Source: Blastocatellia bacterium (GTDB lineage Bacteria > Acidobacteriota > Blastocatellia > HR10 > J050). Taken from it: 49,840 bases of DNA. The notes beneath the pieces were generated by a model, which saw only the letters and a list, made by a program, of their open reading frames with translations, searched no databases and was not told the DNA's origin. How positions within the stretch are numbered: position 1 is the stretch's first letter; each line of letters begins with the position of its first letter. This document shows positions 1 through 10,437 of this stretch, piece after piece. Position numbers and translations under genes: made by a program. Location of the stretch: positions 1-49,840 of the forward strand of contig JALSQX010000041.1 of assembly GCA_026985075.1 (NCBI GenBank), read 5' to 3'.

Positions 1-15
1 CTCTCGACGTGTACG

Positions 16-3000
16 GTCGCAATCCTCTCTGAAGCGAGTCCTGAATTCCCACGAATCCCCAAGGCCACGGGGTGATGAGGGAGGGAAAAGTCGCAATCCT
101 CTCTGAAGCGAGTCCTGAATTCCCACCGTCGCTTTGCTGACCGCCCTTACAGGGTGGGAGAGCGAAGGTCGCAATCCTCTCTGAAGCGAGTCCTGAATTC
201 CCACGAGACGCGGCTCACCGTTCGGTGGAGCCGTACAGGGCGGGTCGCAATCCTCTCTGAAGCGAGTCCTGAATTCCCACCTTCCGATAATGCTCTTTCG
301 TCGAAGTCCTACGTTCGGTCGCAATCCTCTCTGAAGCGAGTCCTGAATTCCCACCAAATTCCCCTAGCTCTCTAGAGAGCTAGGGGATTCTTAAGTCGCA
401 ATCCTCTCTGAAGCGAGTCCTGAATTCCCACATATGCGCCGGAGCTCCGTGAATTATACAACTAGTAGGCACGTCGCAATCCTCTCTGAAGCGAGTCCTG
501 AATTCCCACGGCAATCGTCTCTCTGCTTGCCACCCTGCAAGGGTGGGGTCGCAATCCTCTCTGAAGCGAGTCCTGAATTCCCACAGGATAATTGAGAACC
601 CGTCCCTCTCAATCAGGGAGTCGCAATCCTCTCTGAAGCGAGTCCTGAATTCCCACTCGAAGTCGATCCGCAGCTTGCCGCCGTGCTCGGCGACGGGTCG
701 CAATCCTCTCTGAAGCGAGTCCTGAATTCCCACGGTATGGTCTTGGGCCCGAAGCCGAATCTTGACGATTCGGGTCGCAATCCTCTCTGAAGCGAGTCCT
801 GAATTCCCACCCTAATCTAATCCCCCCACCGATGACGAATCGGTGGGTCGCAATCCTCTCTGAAGCGAGTCCTGAATTCCCACCCGCAGCGTTTCGCACA
901 CGGTCGGGTGCCGTCCTCGCCGTGTCGCAATCCTCTCTGAAGCGAGTCCTGAATTCCCACCGGGGAAGCCGGGAATGGCCGCCATTCCTATTCTGGTCGC
1001 AATCCTCTCTGAAGCGAGTCCTGAATTCCCACGTATCAGACGATAAACGGCGTTCCATTTCATGTATTGCCGGTCGCAATCCTCTCTGAAGCGAGTCCTG
1101 AATTCCCACACGAAAAACCACAATTATTCGAGAATTAGCGCGTCATGTCGCAATCCTCTCTGAAGCGAGTCCTGAATTCCCACAGTGTGGTCATTTTTGT
1201 GGCTACCATACGACAGAGAAAGTCGCAATCCTCTCTGAAGCGAGTCCTGAATTCCCACCAGTCTGCAACGATGGCAGCACGAGGGCCGCTTGACGGTCGC
1301 AATCCTCTCTGAAGCGAGTCCTGAATTCCCACACGGTTTAGGATTGTTTTTACGAGGATTGAGGAGAATTTTGTCGCAATCCTCTCTGAAGCGAGTCCTG
1401 AATTCCCACGGAAGGATCAACAAGCCGGTCCAATGGAGGAAATCGGTCGCAATCCTCTCTGAAGCGAGTCCTGAATTCCCACCTATCCTTGGACCAAAGC
1501 CTTCGCTCGACTCGGGCGAAGATGTCGCAATCCTCTCTGAAGCGAGTCCTGAATTCCCACATGCTGCAAAAATGGGAGCGCGAAGGCCGCTTGGACGCGG
1601 GTCGCAATCCTCTCTGAAGCGAGTCCTGAATTCCCACATCGAACGCTTGGACGGCTTGCCCGAGGACGAAAGGGCAGGTCGCAATCCTCTCTGAAGCGAG
1701 TCCTGAATTCCCACCAAAGTCTTGTCCACGATTGAGGAGATCGAGGAGGTAGGCGTCGCAATCCTCTCTGAAGCGAGTCCTGAATTCCCACCCGATCTTG
1801 AAGATCGGCTCCAGAACATTCTGGCCGATCGTCGCAATCCTCTCTGAAGCGAGTCCTGAATTCCCACGATAACCTCAAAGGTTTGCAACTTTGCATCTTT
1901 TTCTGTCGCAATCCTCTCTGAAGCGAGTCCTGAATTCCCACACGTTCGCTCGAACGCGAACGTTAAGCGCATTATCGAGGGTCGCAATCCTCTCTGAAGC
2001 GAGTCCTGAATTCCCACTTTGAATGACCTTCAAGACAGACTTCAGAACATCTTGGCGTCGCAATCCTCTCTGAAGCGAGTCCTGAATTCCCACGCTAGGG
2101 GATTTTTAATTTTTTGCAATCTTGCAAAAACCGTCGCAATCCTCTCTGAAGCGAGTCCTGAATTCCCACTCTTGGAGCAGGCCAACAAGCAGAGAGCAAT
2201 AGCCGGGAAGTCGCAATCCTCTCTGAAGCGAGTCCTGAATTCCCACTCTCCCAAGCTGAACAACTTCCATGGCCAGAGGGTATGGTCGCAATCCTCTCTG
2301 AAGCGAGTCCTGAATTCCCACTGTCGAGTCTCTTCTTACCGCTCTGATGCGATGGGAAAACGAAGTCGCAATCCTCTCTGAAGCGAGTCCTGAATTCCCA
2401 CGAGATGCAAGGGCGAGGTCGCTTCTTCGTCCATTCGGCTCCGTCGCAATCCTCTCTGAAGCGAGTCCTGAATTCCCACGCAAGGGGCGGTATTGGGGGC
2501 GAAGCCTAGGAGTTTAGATGTCGCAATCCTCTCTGAAGCGAGTCCTGAATTCCCACTGGAGTCACCGTCGTTGCCCATATGGACTCCTCAGTTACCGTCG
2601 CAATCCTCTCTGAAGCGAGTCCTGAATTCCCACTGGGGGAGCCGAACGGCTCCCCCGGACCCGAGCTAAGGCGGTCGCAATCCTCTCTGAAGCGAGTCCT
2701 GAATTCCCACTGTCGAGTCTCTTCTTACCGCTCTGATGCGATGGGAAAACGAAGTCGCAATCCTCTCTGAAGCGAGTCCTGAATTCCCACGCAGGCGTTG
2801 CAGAATTGGGAAAACGAAGGTCGACTCACGTGTCGCAATCCTCTCTGAAGCGAGTCCTGAATTCCCACACTCTATAACTAGGCAAGTAGGGGGGAGCCTT
2901 CGGCTCCGTCGCAATCCTCTCTGAAGCGAGTCCTGAATTCCCACGGTACGGAAATGACACAGGAAGAATTGAAGGAGCGGTTAGAGTCGCAATCCTCTCT

Positions 3001-6000
3001 GAAGCGAGTCCTGAATTCCCACTGAAAAAGAGGTGTTTGGGCATAGTTTACACAAGGATACGTCGCAATCCTCTCTGAAGCGAGTCCTGAATTCCCACAC
3101 AAAAAGTAACAACGTATGAGAATATGAGAATTAGAGGTCGCAATCCTCTCTGAAGCGAGTCCTGAATTCCCACGGATGAGGCGTAAGATCAAAGCTCCTA
3201 TTCCGCGAGGTCGCAATCCTCTCTGAAGCGAGTCCTGAATTCCCACGAACCCATTGGCGCAATATCCCACACAGGAGAACAAGCTATGGGTCGCAATCCT
3301 CTCTGAAGCGAGTCCTGAATTCCCACGCAAAATCAACAAGAGCGCGCTAGCCGATTTTGTTGGGTCGCAATCCTCTCTGAAGCGAGTCCTGAATTCCCAC
3401 GGTGGCCGGGTATATCATGGAACATTTATGCCAAATCTGTCGCAATCCTCTCTGAAGCGAGTCCTGAATTCCCACTCCAAAAGCCATATAGCTCTCACCT
3501 CCTTTGTCGATTTTCGTCGCAATCCTCTCTGAAGCGAGTCCTGAATTCCCACCAACCTCATTTTATTATTCTCTCAGGTTTTTAGGACTGAGCGTCGCAA
3601 TCCTCTCTGAAGCGAGTCCTGAATTCCCACTCTCTCTTCCCTTCCCTCATCCTACCACTATCTTACGTCGCAATCCTCTCTGAAGCGAGTCCTGAATTCC
3701 CACTATAACGAACAGTTTTGGATAAACATACCACAACACGAGTCGCAATCCTCTCTGAAGCGAGTCCTGAATTCCCACGCCATGTCAACGGCGACAGCTA
3801 ATACTACTGCCATCGTGGGTCGCAATCCTCTCTGAAGCGAGTCCTGAATTCCCACGCAAGGAATGATTCTTGGACCGAAACCCCGCTCAGTGGGTCGCAA
3901 TCCTCTCTGAAGCGAGTCCTGAATTCCCACATGGCGAACATCGAATATGATTATGATGAAGCCCGTCGGTCGCAATCCTCTCTGAAGCGAGTCCTGAATT
4001 CCCACGGTGCGGTCGTTGTATGCCCCCGAGCTGAAGGCGATGTGTCGCAATCCTCTCTGAAGCGAGTCCTGAATTCCCACGAGCAGTCTTGGGTGCGAAG
4101 CCCAAGAGCCTAGATGAGCGCGTCGCAATCCTCTCTGAAGCGAGTCCTGAATTCCCACGTCCTTTGTCTTCCAACTCATCGTTGGGGTGGTTCGGTCGCA
4201 ATCCTCTCTGAAGCGAGTCCTGAATTCCCACCCTCAACGCGTCCTTTGTCTTCCAACTCATCGTTGGGGTGGTCGCAATCCTCTCTGAAGCGAGTCCTGA
4301 ATTCCCACAAACTTGATATGCCAATCTTTGCCTACTGCTGTAGGTGTGGGTCGCAATCCTCTCTGAAGCGAGTCCTGAATTCCCACGCGCATGGGCGTTG
4401 TCCCGCACAACTTGCAAGTTGTGCGGGTCGCAATCCTCTCTGAAGCGAGTCCTGAATTCCCACGCGAGGCTCGACACGCTGCCCGAAGACGAAAGGGCAG
4501 GTCGCAATCCTCTCTGAAGCGAGTCCTGAATTCCCACATGAAAAAATGACGAGGGAAGAGCTTAAGGACAGATTGGCAGGTCGCAATCCTCTCTGAAGCG
4601 AGTCCTGAATTCCCACTCTTACCCCATCAAGATCAAGGAAACCCCATCATCCGGGGTGTCGCAATCCTCTCTGAAGCGAGTCCTGAATTCCCACACGTTT
4701 TGGTACGATGGGAAAGCGAGGGACGATTGACGGTCGCAATCCTCTCTGAAGCGAGTCCTGAATTCCCACGAAACGGCTTGCCGAATTGCCACCAGATGAG
4801 CGGGCAGCGGTTGGTCGCAATCCTCTCTGAAGCGAGTCCTGAATTCCCACCGATATGGAGTTTTTCCCTGAGCGAAGTGAAAATCTCAAGTCGCAATCCT
4901 CTCTGAAGCGAGTCCTGAATTCCCACGGGAGGCCGAGGGGAGACTGACAGCGCAGTTTGTCTTCCAGTGTCGCAATCCTCTCTGAAGCGAGTCCTGAATT
5001 CCCACTGAAAGGGGGACAACCATGACACAGGAAGAATTGAGGGAGTCGCAATCCTCTCTGAAGCGAGTCCTGAATTCCCACAGCCTAGACGAATCCGAAG
5101 ACGCCGTGGTGATGTACTTTGCGTCGCAATCCTCTCTGAAGCGAGTCCTGAATTCCCACTAATTTTTATCCCGGCTCCCGCCCCGGTGCCCGCCGGGTGC
5201 GGTCGCAATCCTCTCTGAAGCGAGTCCTGAATTCCCACACGATTGAAGAGCTGAATGAGAGACTTGAATCTCTTCCCGAGGGTCGCAATCCTCTCTGAAG
5301 CGAGTCCTGAATTCCCACCGGAGAAACTCGACGAGATCGCGTCGAGGAGATCCTCAGTCGCAATCCTCTCTGAAGCGAGTCCTGAATTCCCACGATTATA
5401 AGAGAGTTACTCGTTCAAGGCGCCGTCTTAGGGTCGCAATCCTCTCTGAAGCGAGTCCTGAATTCCCACGGATGTCGGCCTTGGTGCACCACCTGCCAAG
5501 GCCGCGGTCCTGTCGCAATCCTCTCTGAAGCGAGTCCTGAATTCCCACGAGACTTTCAACATCACCGTGCTCGCCGACGGCGAGCTGGTCGCAATCCTCT
5601 CTGAAGCGAGTCCTGAATTCCCACAGAAGCGCTTGGTCGATAGGTACGTTCGCAATTTCTGCGTCGCAATCCTCTCTGAAGCGAGTCCTGAATTCCCACG
5701 GTTTTTGGGAGATAACGCCGTCATCGGTGTTTCTCCCGGTCGCAATCCTCTCTGAAGCGAGTCCTGAATTCCCACGAGCACCCCAAGGCATCCGTACTCT
5801 TCCTCCCCTTGGCGTCGCAATCCTCTCTGAAGCGAGTCCTGAATTCCCACCCCATGGCGTGAGAAATCTGTACGCGCCCGAGTTGAAGGTCGCAATCCTC
5901 TCTGAAGCGAGTCCTGAATTCCCACAGTTGAAGCAACGCATCGAGATGCTGCCCGATGACGAGAGGGTCGCAATCCTCTCTGAAGCGAGTCCTGAATTCC

Positions 6001-7924
6001 CACATATGACGAAGGACGAGTTGAAGCAACGCATCGAGATGCTGGTCGCAATCCTCTCTGAAGCGAGTCCTGAATTCCCACGCTTCGGCAACCTCGAGGG
6101 GATGTGGGATAAAATCGCGGGGTCGCAATCCTCTCTGAAGCGAGTCCTGAATTCCCACGAACGCCTGGGGATCAAGTGGCGGCAGATCTACCGCTACATG
6201 TCGCAATCCTCTCTGAAGCGAGTCCTGAATTCCCACCTTCGTCGAGGTCGGGCGCCGCCGTCGTGCCGTAGCCGTCGCAATCCTCTCTGAAGCGAGTCCT
6301 GAATTCCCACGAACGCCTTCATCGACTCGTATCCGAAGGGTATAATACGGGTCGCAATCCTCTCTGAAGCGAGTCCTGAATTCCCACCCGTTCGCGACGT
6401 CGATCCCCACGTAGCGTCCCTGCTTCAGTCGCAATCCTCTCTGAAGCGAGTCCTGAATTCCCACTCATCGTCCAGAAGTCCGTTTACGCGAAGTATTCTG
6501 GGTCGCAATCCTCTCTGAAGCGAGTCCTGAATTCCCACCCTTGAGGCGTTGCCAAACGACGAAAGGGCGGCAATCGTCTCTGTCGCAATCCTCTCTGAAG
6601 CGAGTCCTGAATTCCCACAGGCCGCGGAGTCTCGACGATGGTCCAGATGCCATAGGTCGCAATCCTCTCTGAAGCGAGTCCTGAATTCCCACTGAAAGCA
6701 CGATTCAAGCAGCTTCCGCAAGACGAACAATCGGCTAGTCGCAATCCTCTCTGAAGCGAGTCCTGAATTCCCACCACCTCCTTTTGGATTTTACGCCTTC
6801 AATTATACTCAACGGTCGCAATCCTCTCTGAAGCGAGTCCTGAATTCCCACGAACATAAACTGACAGCAAGCTTTGTGTTCGATTTCGTGATAGTCGCAA
6901 TCCTCTCTGAAGCGAGTCCTGAATTCCCACGCTGTCGTTATTGACCGTACTTCAAAATATGGAGTACGAACATAAGTCGCAATCCTCTCTGAAGCGAGTC
7001 CTGAATTCCCACCCCATGCTGTGGCCAGGCGTGGAGCGAGCCCAGACCCGCGGTCGCAATCCTCTCTGAAGCGAGTCCTGAATTCCCACGGTTTGGGGGA
7101 GCAGAAGACTCCCCCATTTTTTTTGCCTGTCGCAATCCTCTCTGAAGCGAGTCCTGAATTCCCACAACTGATTAGCTTCCGCGATTCCGATTCTGGTTTG
7201 GGGGAGGTCGCAATCCTCTCTGAAGCGAGTCCTGAATTCCCACGCAAGAACTTCTCACCTCTCAAAGAGCCCAGTCCACGGTCGCAATCCTCTCTGAAGC
7301 GAGTCCTGAATTCCCACCCTGCAATATTCAATCTCCAAATCACGTTTACATTCAAGTCGCAATCCTCTCTGAAGCGAGTCCTGAATTCCCACTGAGAGAA
7401 TTAACATCATCTATCATTACAAGACGTGTACGTCGCAATCCTCTCTGAAGCGAGTCCTGAATTCCCACAAAAAGATTAGGACTATCACCAGCAACGGAAT
7501 TTGATTGTCGCAATCCTCTCTGAAGCGAGTCCTGAATTCCCACCGGAATCTCTATGCGCCGGAGCTGAAGGAATTGTACAACTGTCGCAATCCTCTCTGA
7601 AGCGAGTCCTGAATTCCCACACAGGAGGCAACTACTATGGCGAAGACGAAGCAAAAGGTCGCAATCCTCTCTGAAGCGAGTCCTGAATTCCCACCTTTTG
7701 CTCACGGCGTTGGTGCTATTTCTATTCATAGCACGTCGCAATCCTCTCTGAAGCGAGTCCTGAATTCCCACTCTTTCAGTTTGTGGTCGGTATCGTTTAC
7801 GCCTTGTTACGGTCGCAATCCTCTCTGAAGCGAGTCCTGAATTCCCACAGACGGGAGGTAGCTATGACCAAAGACGAATTGCAACAGGTCGCAATCCTCT
7901 CTGAAGCGAGTCCTGAATTCCCAC
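16..7924 (-). CRISPR. Type III CRISPR array, 104 repeats (runs off left edge)
   Basis: I counted 104 copies of a 37-nt repeat by eye, the first at 16-52 and the last at 7888-7924, with 103 spacers of 35-45 nt between them. The copies look identical; I saw no degenerate terminal repeat, and the 15 bases before position 16 look like the tail of another spacer, so the array continues to the left. On the plus strand the repeat begins GTCGCAATCC and ends GAATTCCCAC. On the minus strand it therefore ends GGATTGCGAC, which contains ATTGCGAC, the 8-nt crRNA 5' handle known from Thermus type III systems. This, together with cas genes on the minus strand and a leader at the right end, indicates transcription on the minus strand, with the newest spacer at 7849-7887. 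One spacer is duplicated (2322-2364 and 2711-2753). Many spacers encode pieces of the same protein families in plus-strand reading. Every open frame inside the array is an artefact of the repeat. Confidence 0.99.
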
Positions 7925-8130
7925 ATACCTCCGAGCTGAGTCTCTAAAATCAATCGCTTAGCGCCAGCCTGTGATACCCTACCCGAGGCGATCAAATTTC
8001 TCCTTGACAAACCCATGCCTCTTCCATCAGCTATCCTCTTCATCTCACTGAAAAACATCAGGTTATCCATTCTGTGATAACCTCCGCCAATATTCATACC
8101 TCATCATCAGGAAAAATGCAAGGATGAAAT
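7925..8130 (-). promoter_or_regulatory. CRISPR leader
   Basis: This is the comparatively AT-rich stretch directly next to the last repeat, between the array and cas2, on the side where minus-strand transcription would enter. It contains an inverted repeat at 8061-8082 (GGTTATC, 8-nt loop, GATAACC). A weak promoter-like pair reads on the minus strand near 8105-8130 (TTGCAT, 17 nt, TATGAA). The boundary at the right is approximate. A 96-codon open frame covers part of it but runs into the repeats and resembles no known protein, so I treat it as chance. Leader identity is inferred from position and composition. Confidence 0.7.
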
Positions 8131-8434
8131 GAATGAGTCGGCGACCGGGAGAAGCGTTCGACCAACCTGTGGGAACAATTCCACCTGGTCGAAGGCGTCG
8201 AGCCTCGGCGAGTTCTTCGGCCAACACATCCTGCGGCAAATCCACCTGTTTGAGGGCGCCGAGTCAACAGCGGAGAGGAAGACCAATCCGGTTCCGGCGC
8301 ATGATACCCCATGCACACACCTCGTCCGCGACGTCGCACCAGATGCCATCCAGCGCGACGCATTCTCGACAGGGCAACTCGCGGGCGACCGTCCCCGCTC
8401 TCCCCAGCCCCGACCACGGGCGGCACCCGCTCCC

Positions 8435-8550
8435 GATGAGCAGCCGGATGGGCGAGTCCGCATATGCCAGTCACAGAGTGCACCAATCGGCACGCTCGAT
8501 CGTGTCGCGCCATGATGAGCAGCCGGATGGGCGAGTCCGTACATACCAGA
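8435..8550. repeat. Direct repeats between leader and cas2
   Basis: A sequence of about 26 nt beginning GATGAGCAGCCGGATGGGCG occurs at 8435-8460 and again at 8514-8539. Just after the first copy, 8470-8499 carries TCACAGAGTGCACCAATCGG, which is nearly the same as two elements beyond cas1 (near 10344 and 10410). The rest of 8131-8641 holds only overlapping open frames in several frames with no recognisable protein, so I see no gene there. Confidence 0.6.
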
Positions 8551-8641
8551 CTCTTCTCGGCTGGAGGTGGCAGGCTGTCTCGCTGACCGGTTGAGCACCT
8601 CAACTCTACTCTCATCCCATCGCATGGATTCCGGCGCACGA

Positions 8642-8935
8642 TCAAAGAATGAACACGTCCTCGTCCTGAGTCACTTCGCCGCGACCTTCGAGTCGGATCT
8701 CATCCAGACAGGCGTTGCACAGTCGGTAGGAACGAATAGAATCCGTCGCCGGATCGATCAACGAGCGCAGTCGTTTGATGAGCACGTCGAACTGATCCTC
8801 GGTCAACAAGCACTCGAACACACTGTACTGGACCCGGGTGCCGAAGCCCTCCAGCGTCTTGGCCACCTGCATCCGGCGCTTATCATCCACGATGTCATAG
8901 CTGATGACGTAAAACATGATCCTCTTAATCGGCAT
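8642..8935 (-). CDS. cas2: CRISPR adaptation endonuclease-fold protein Cas2
   Basis: The 97-residue product begins MPIKRIMFYVISYDI, the beta1 strand of Cas2, with the conserved Asp in YDIVDDKRRMQVAK and a ferredoxin-like fold expected from its length. FGTRVQYSVFECLL is the typical middle segment of Cas2. It bridges two Cas1 dimers in the spacer integration complex. A second in-frame start (MFYVISYD) at 8917 fits the family N-terminus better than the annotated one. The gene lies 188 nt downstream of cas1 on the same strand, in front of the leader. That gap contains no gene that I can support. Confidence 0.95.
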   Translation of the reverse strand: MPIKRIMFYVISYDIVDDKRRMQVAKTLEGFGTRVQYSVFECLLTEDQFDVLIKRLRSLIDPATDSIRSYRLCNACLDEIRLEGRGEVTQDEDVFIL

Positions 8936-9123
8936 AGAGACCTCGTCGATTCGGGAATCGGGCCGGCTCGGGAATGGCTCCCGCGTTCGCGGCCACCGGC
9001 GAGATTCCTGCTCGCTTTTTTATGTCCTCGCGGTCACCGTGCTTCGCCTTCTCACCGCGTTGACTCTTTGGCCCCAGAACGAGTGATCCGCCGGCCGCAT
9101 CGCGCCTCAGCGCCCACTCCCGT

Positions 9124-10119
9124 TCAATGTTCAGCCACATAGGGGACGTACTCCTCGTTGAAGCTCACCGTGCGCGCCAGTCGCTCGGCCTGCCCCAGCA
9201 CGAGCCGGCGGAATGTGGTGCGATGCCCGGTGTGGCGGCTGACGAACTTGCGGCTCATCATCCGCTCGTACTCGCGGAGGAAGCGCTTCTTGCCCTCCTC
9301 GACCAGCCAGACGCCGCCATCGTCCAGCCGCCGGAAATCCCCCTCGGAGAGGACCTTGTTATTGAACAGGGTGAGTGCCAGCCGGTCAATCGTCGCGGCG
9401 CGGAATTCTTCGACGAGATCGAGCGCCAGACTGCACCGGCCATACTCCAGCCCGTGAAAGAACCCGATGTAGGGATCGAAGCCCACGGCGGTGACCACGC
9501 CGATGGCCTCGGCGGTGAGCAGCGTATAGCCGAATGAGAGCACGGCGTTGACCGGATCGCGTGGAGGCCGACGGGTCCGCTTCTGAAAGCGCATGGGGCC
9601 GGTGAACATGTGACCGAGAGTGTGAAAATAAACGGCCGCCGCATGTCCTTCCACGCCGCGAAGTCCATCCAGCGTCTCGGCGCGGGGCACCGAGAGCAGG
9701 GCGCGTTCCAGCTCGCGCAACTGGGCCTGGAAATCGACTTCCGGGTGGTTGCGACTGTAGCGAAGGATGACGCGCATGCTGCTGGTGATCTTTCCGGTCA
9801 CGATGTGCCGGGCGACGGTGAGCGGGAAATCGGGGTCCATGGCGCACTCGTACTGCTTCAGCCGAAGCGGCGCGTTTTTCGATTCGATGGCCGTCAAGCG
9901 ACCGCGGAGCTGACCGCGCCCGCTGAGGAAGGTCGTGTCGATGCCCATCTGCAACAGCGCATTGACCGCTCCGGTGGTCAGATGGACGCGGCCGAGAACG
10001 ACCACGCGGTCGATTTTGATGAGGGGAATCTCCCTGGTCTCATCGCCGTTTTTGACGATGAGGCGCTCGTTCTCCCGCCGCACGGTGGCCCCTTGTTCGG
10101 TGAGATATAACGTCGTCAT
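9124..10119 (-). CDS. cas1: CRISPR integrase Cas1
   Basis: The product has 331 residues, a normal Cas1 length. The N-terminal beta domain begins MTTLYLTEQGATVRRENERL, and the helical catalytic domain follows. The metal-binding residues are recognisable: Glu in LRGVEGHAAAVYF, His in YIGFFHGLEYGR, and the acidic pair in ALDLVEEFR. It would insert spacers into the array together with Cas2. There is no fused reverse transcriptase domain, so spacer acquisition directly from RNA is not suggested by this protein. It is the only cas1 in the window and lies between the CARF genes and cas2. Confidence 0.97.
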   Translation of the reverse strand: MTTLYLTEQGATVRRENERLIVKNGDETREIPLIKIDRVVVLGRVHLTTGAVNALLQMGIDTTFLSGRGQLRGRLTAIESKNAPLRLKQYECAMDPDFPLTVARHIVTGKITSSMRVILRYSRNHPEVDFQAQLRELERALLSVPRAETLDGLRGVEGHAAAVYFHTLGHMFTGPMRFQKRTRRPPRDPVNAVLSFGYTLLTAEAIGVVTAVGFDPYIGFFHGLEYGRCSLALDLVEEFRAATIDRLALTLFNNKVLSEGDFRRLDDGGVWLVEEGKKRFLREYERMMSRKFVSRHTGHRTTFRRLVLGQAERLARTVSFNEEYVPYVAEH

Positions 10120-10337
10120 GGCTCACTCCCAACCCTGAGCATACCAGGTCCAGCCTTCTGTCAGCGAGAAGAACAACCTTGTTCCCAGGTTGTCGGCCAT
10201 GGAGAGAATGAGCGGAGCGTGAGCCAGACCATGGTACACAGATGCACACGGCCAACGGCGGGATCTTCACAGATGCTCCCCCTCCCGGTCCCATCCGTGC
10301 ACACGGCCTCGATGCCCCACCCGGAATGGACGAATGG

Positions 10338-10437
10338 GTGCGGCTCACAGAGCGCTCCGACCGGCACTCTCGATGTCGCCGAGCCACAAGGCCCACGGCG
10401 CAGGTGCGGTTCACAGAGCACTCCGACCGGTACCCAT
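10338..10437. repeat. Pair of direct repeats upstream of cas1
   Basis: Two copies of an element of about 31 nt start at 10338 and 10404, 66 nt apart. Both contain a CACAGAG core followed by CTCCGACCGG. A third, more divergent copy lies near 8470 on the other side of cas1-cas2, so the adaptation genes are bracketed by this element. The rest of the 10120-10690 interval shows no convincing gene: its open frames overlap one another and match no family I know. Function unknown. Confidence 0.55.

Noticed and set aside
6388-6427. All spacers being sense on the plus strand
   Set aside because: At least this spacer reads better on the minus strand (KQGRYVGIDVANG), so the bias is not absolute; only the three recurring families are uniformly sense.
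154-7828. Dozens of open frames with repeating peptide segments (such as SQSSLKRVLNSH or GNSGLASERIAT) across the array
   Set aside because: They are translations of the 37-nt CRISPR repeat in different frames and change frame with spacer length; none is a gene.
7807-8097. 96-codon minus-strand frame in the leader
   Set aside because: It reads from the leader into the repeats, has no known family, and its position is explained by the leader.
8094-8645. Long overlapping frames between leader and cas2
   Set aside because: Several frames on both strands are open at once in GC-rich DNA, they contain direct repeats, and none resembles a protein family.
9124-10119. Possible reverse transcriptase-Cas1 fusion, considered because spacers are antisense to mRNA
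   Set aside because: Cas1 is 331 residues with no RT domain or neighbouring RT gene; the strand bias is better explained by selection.
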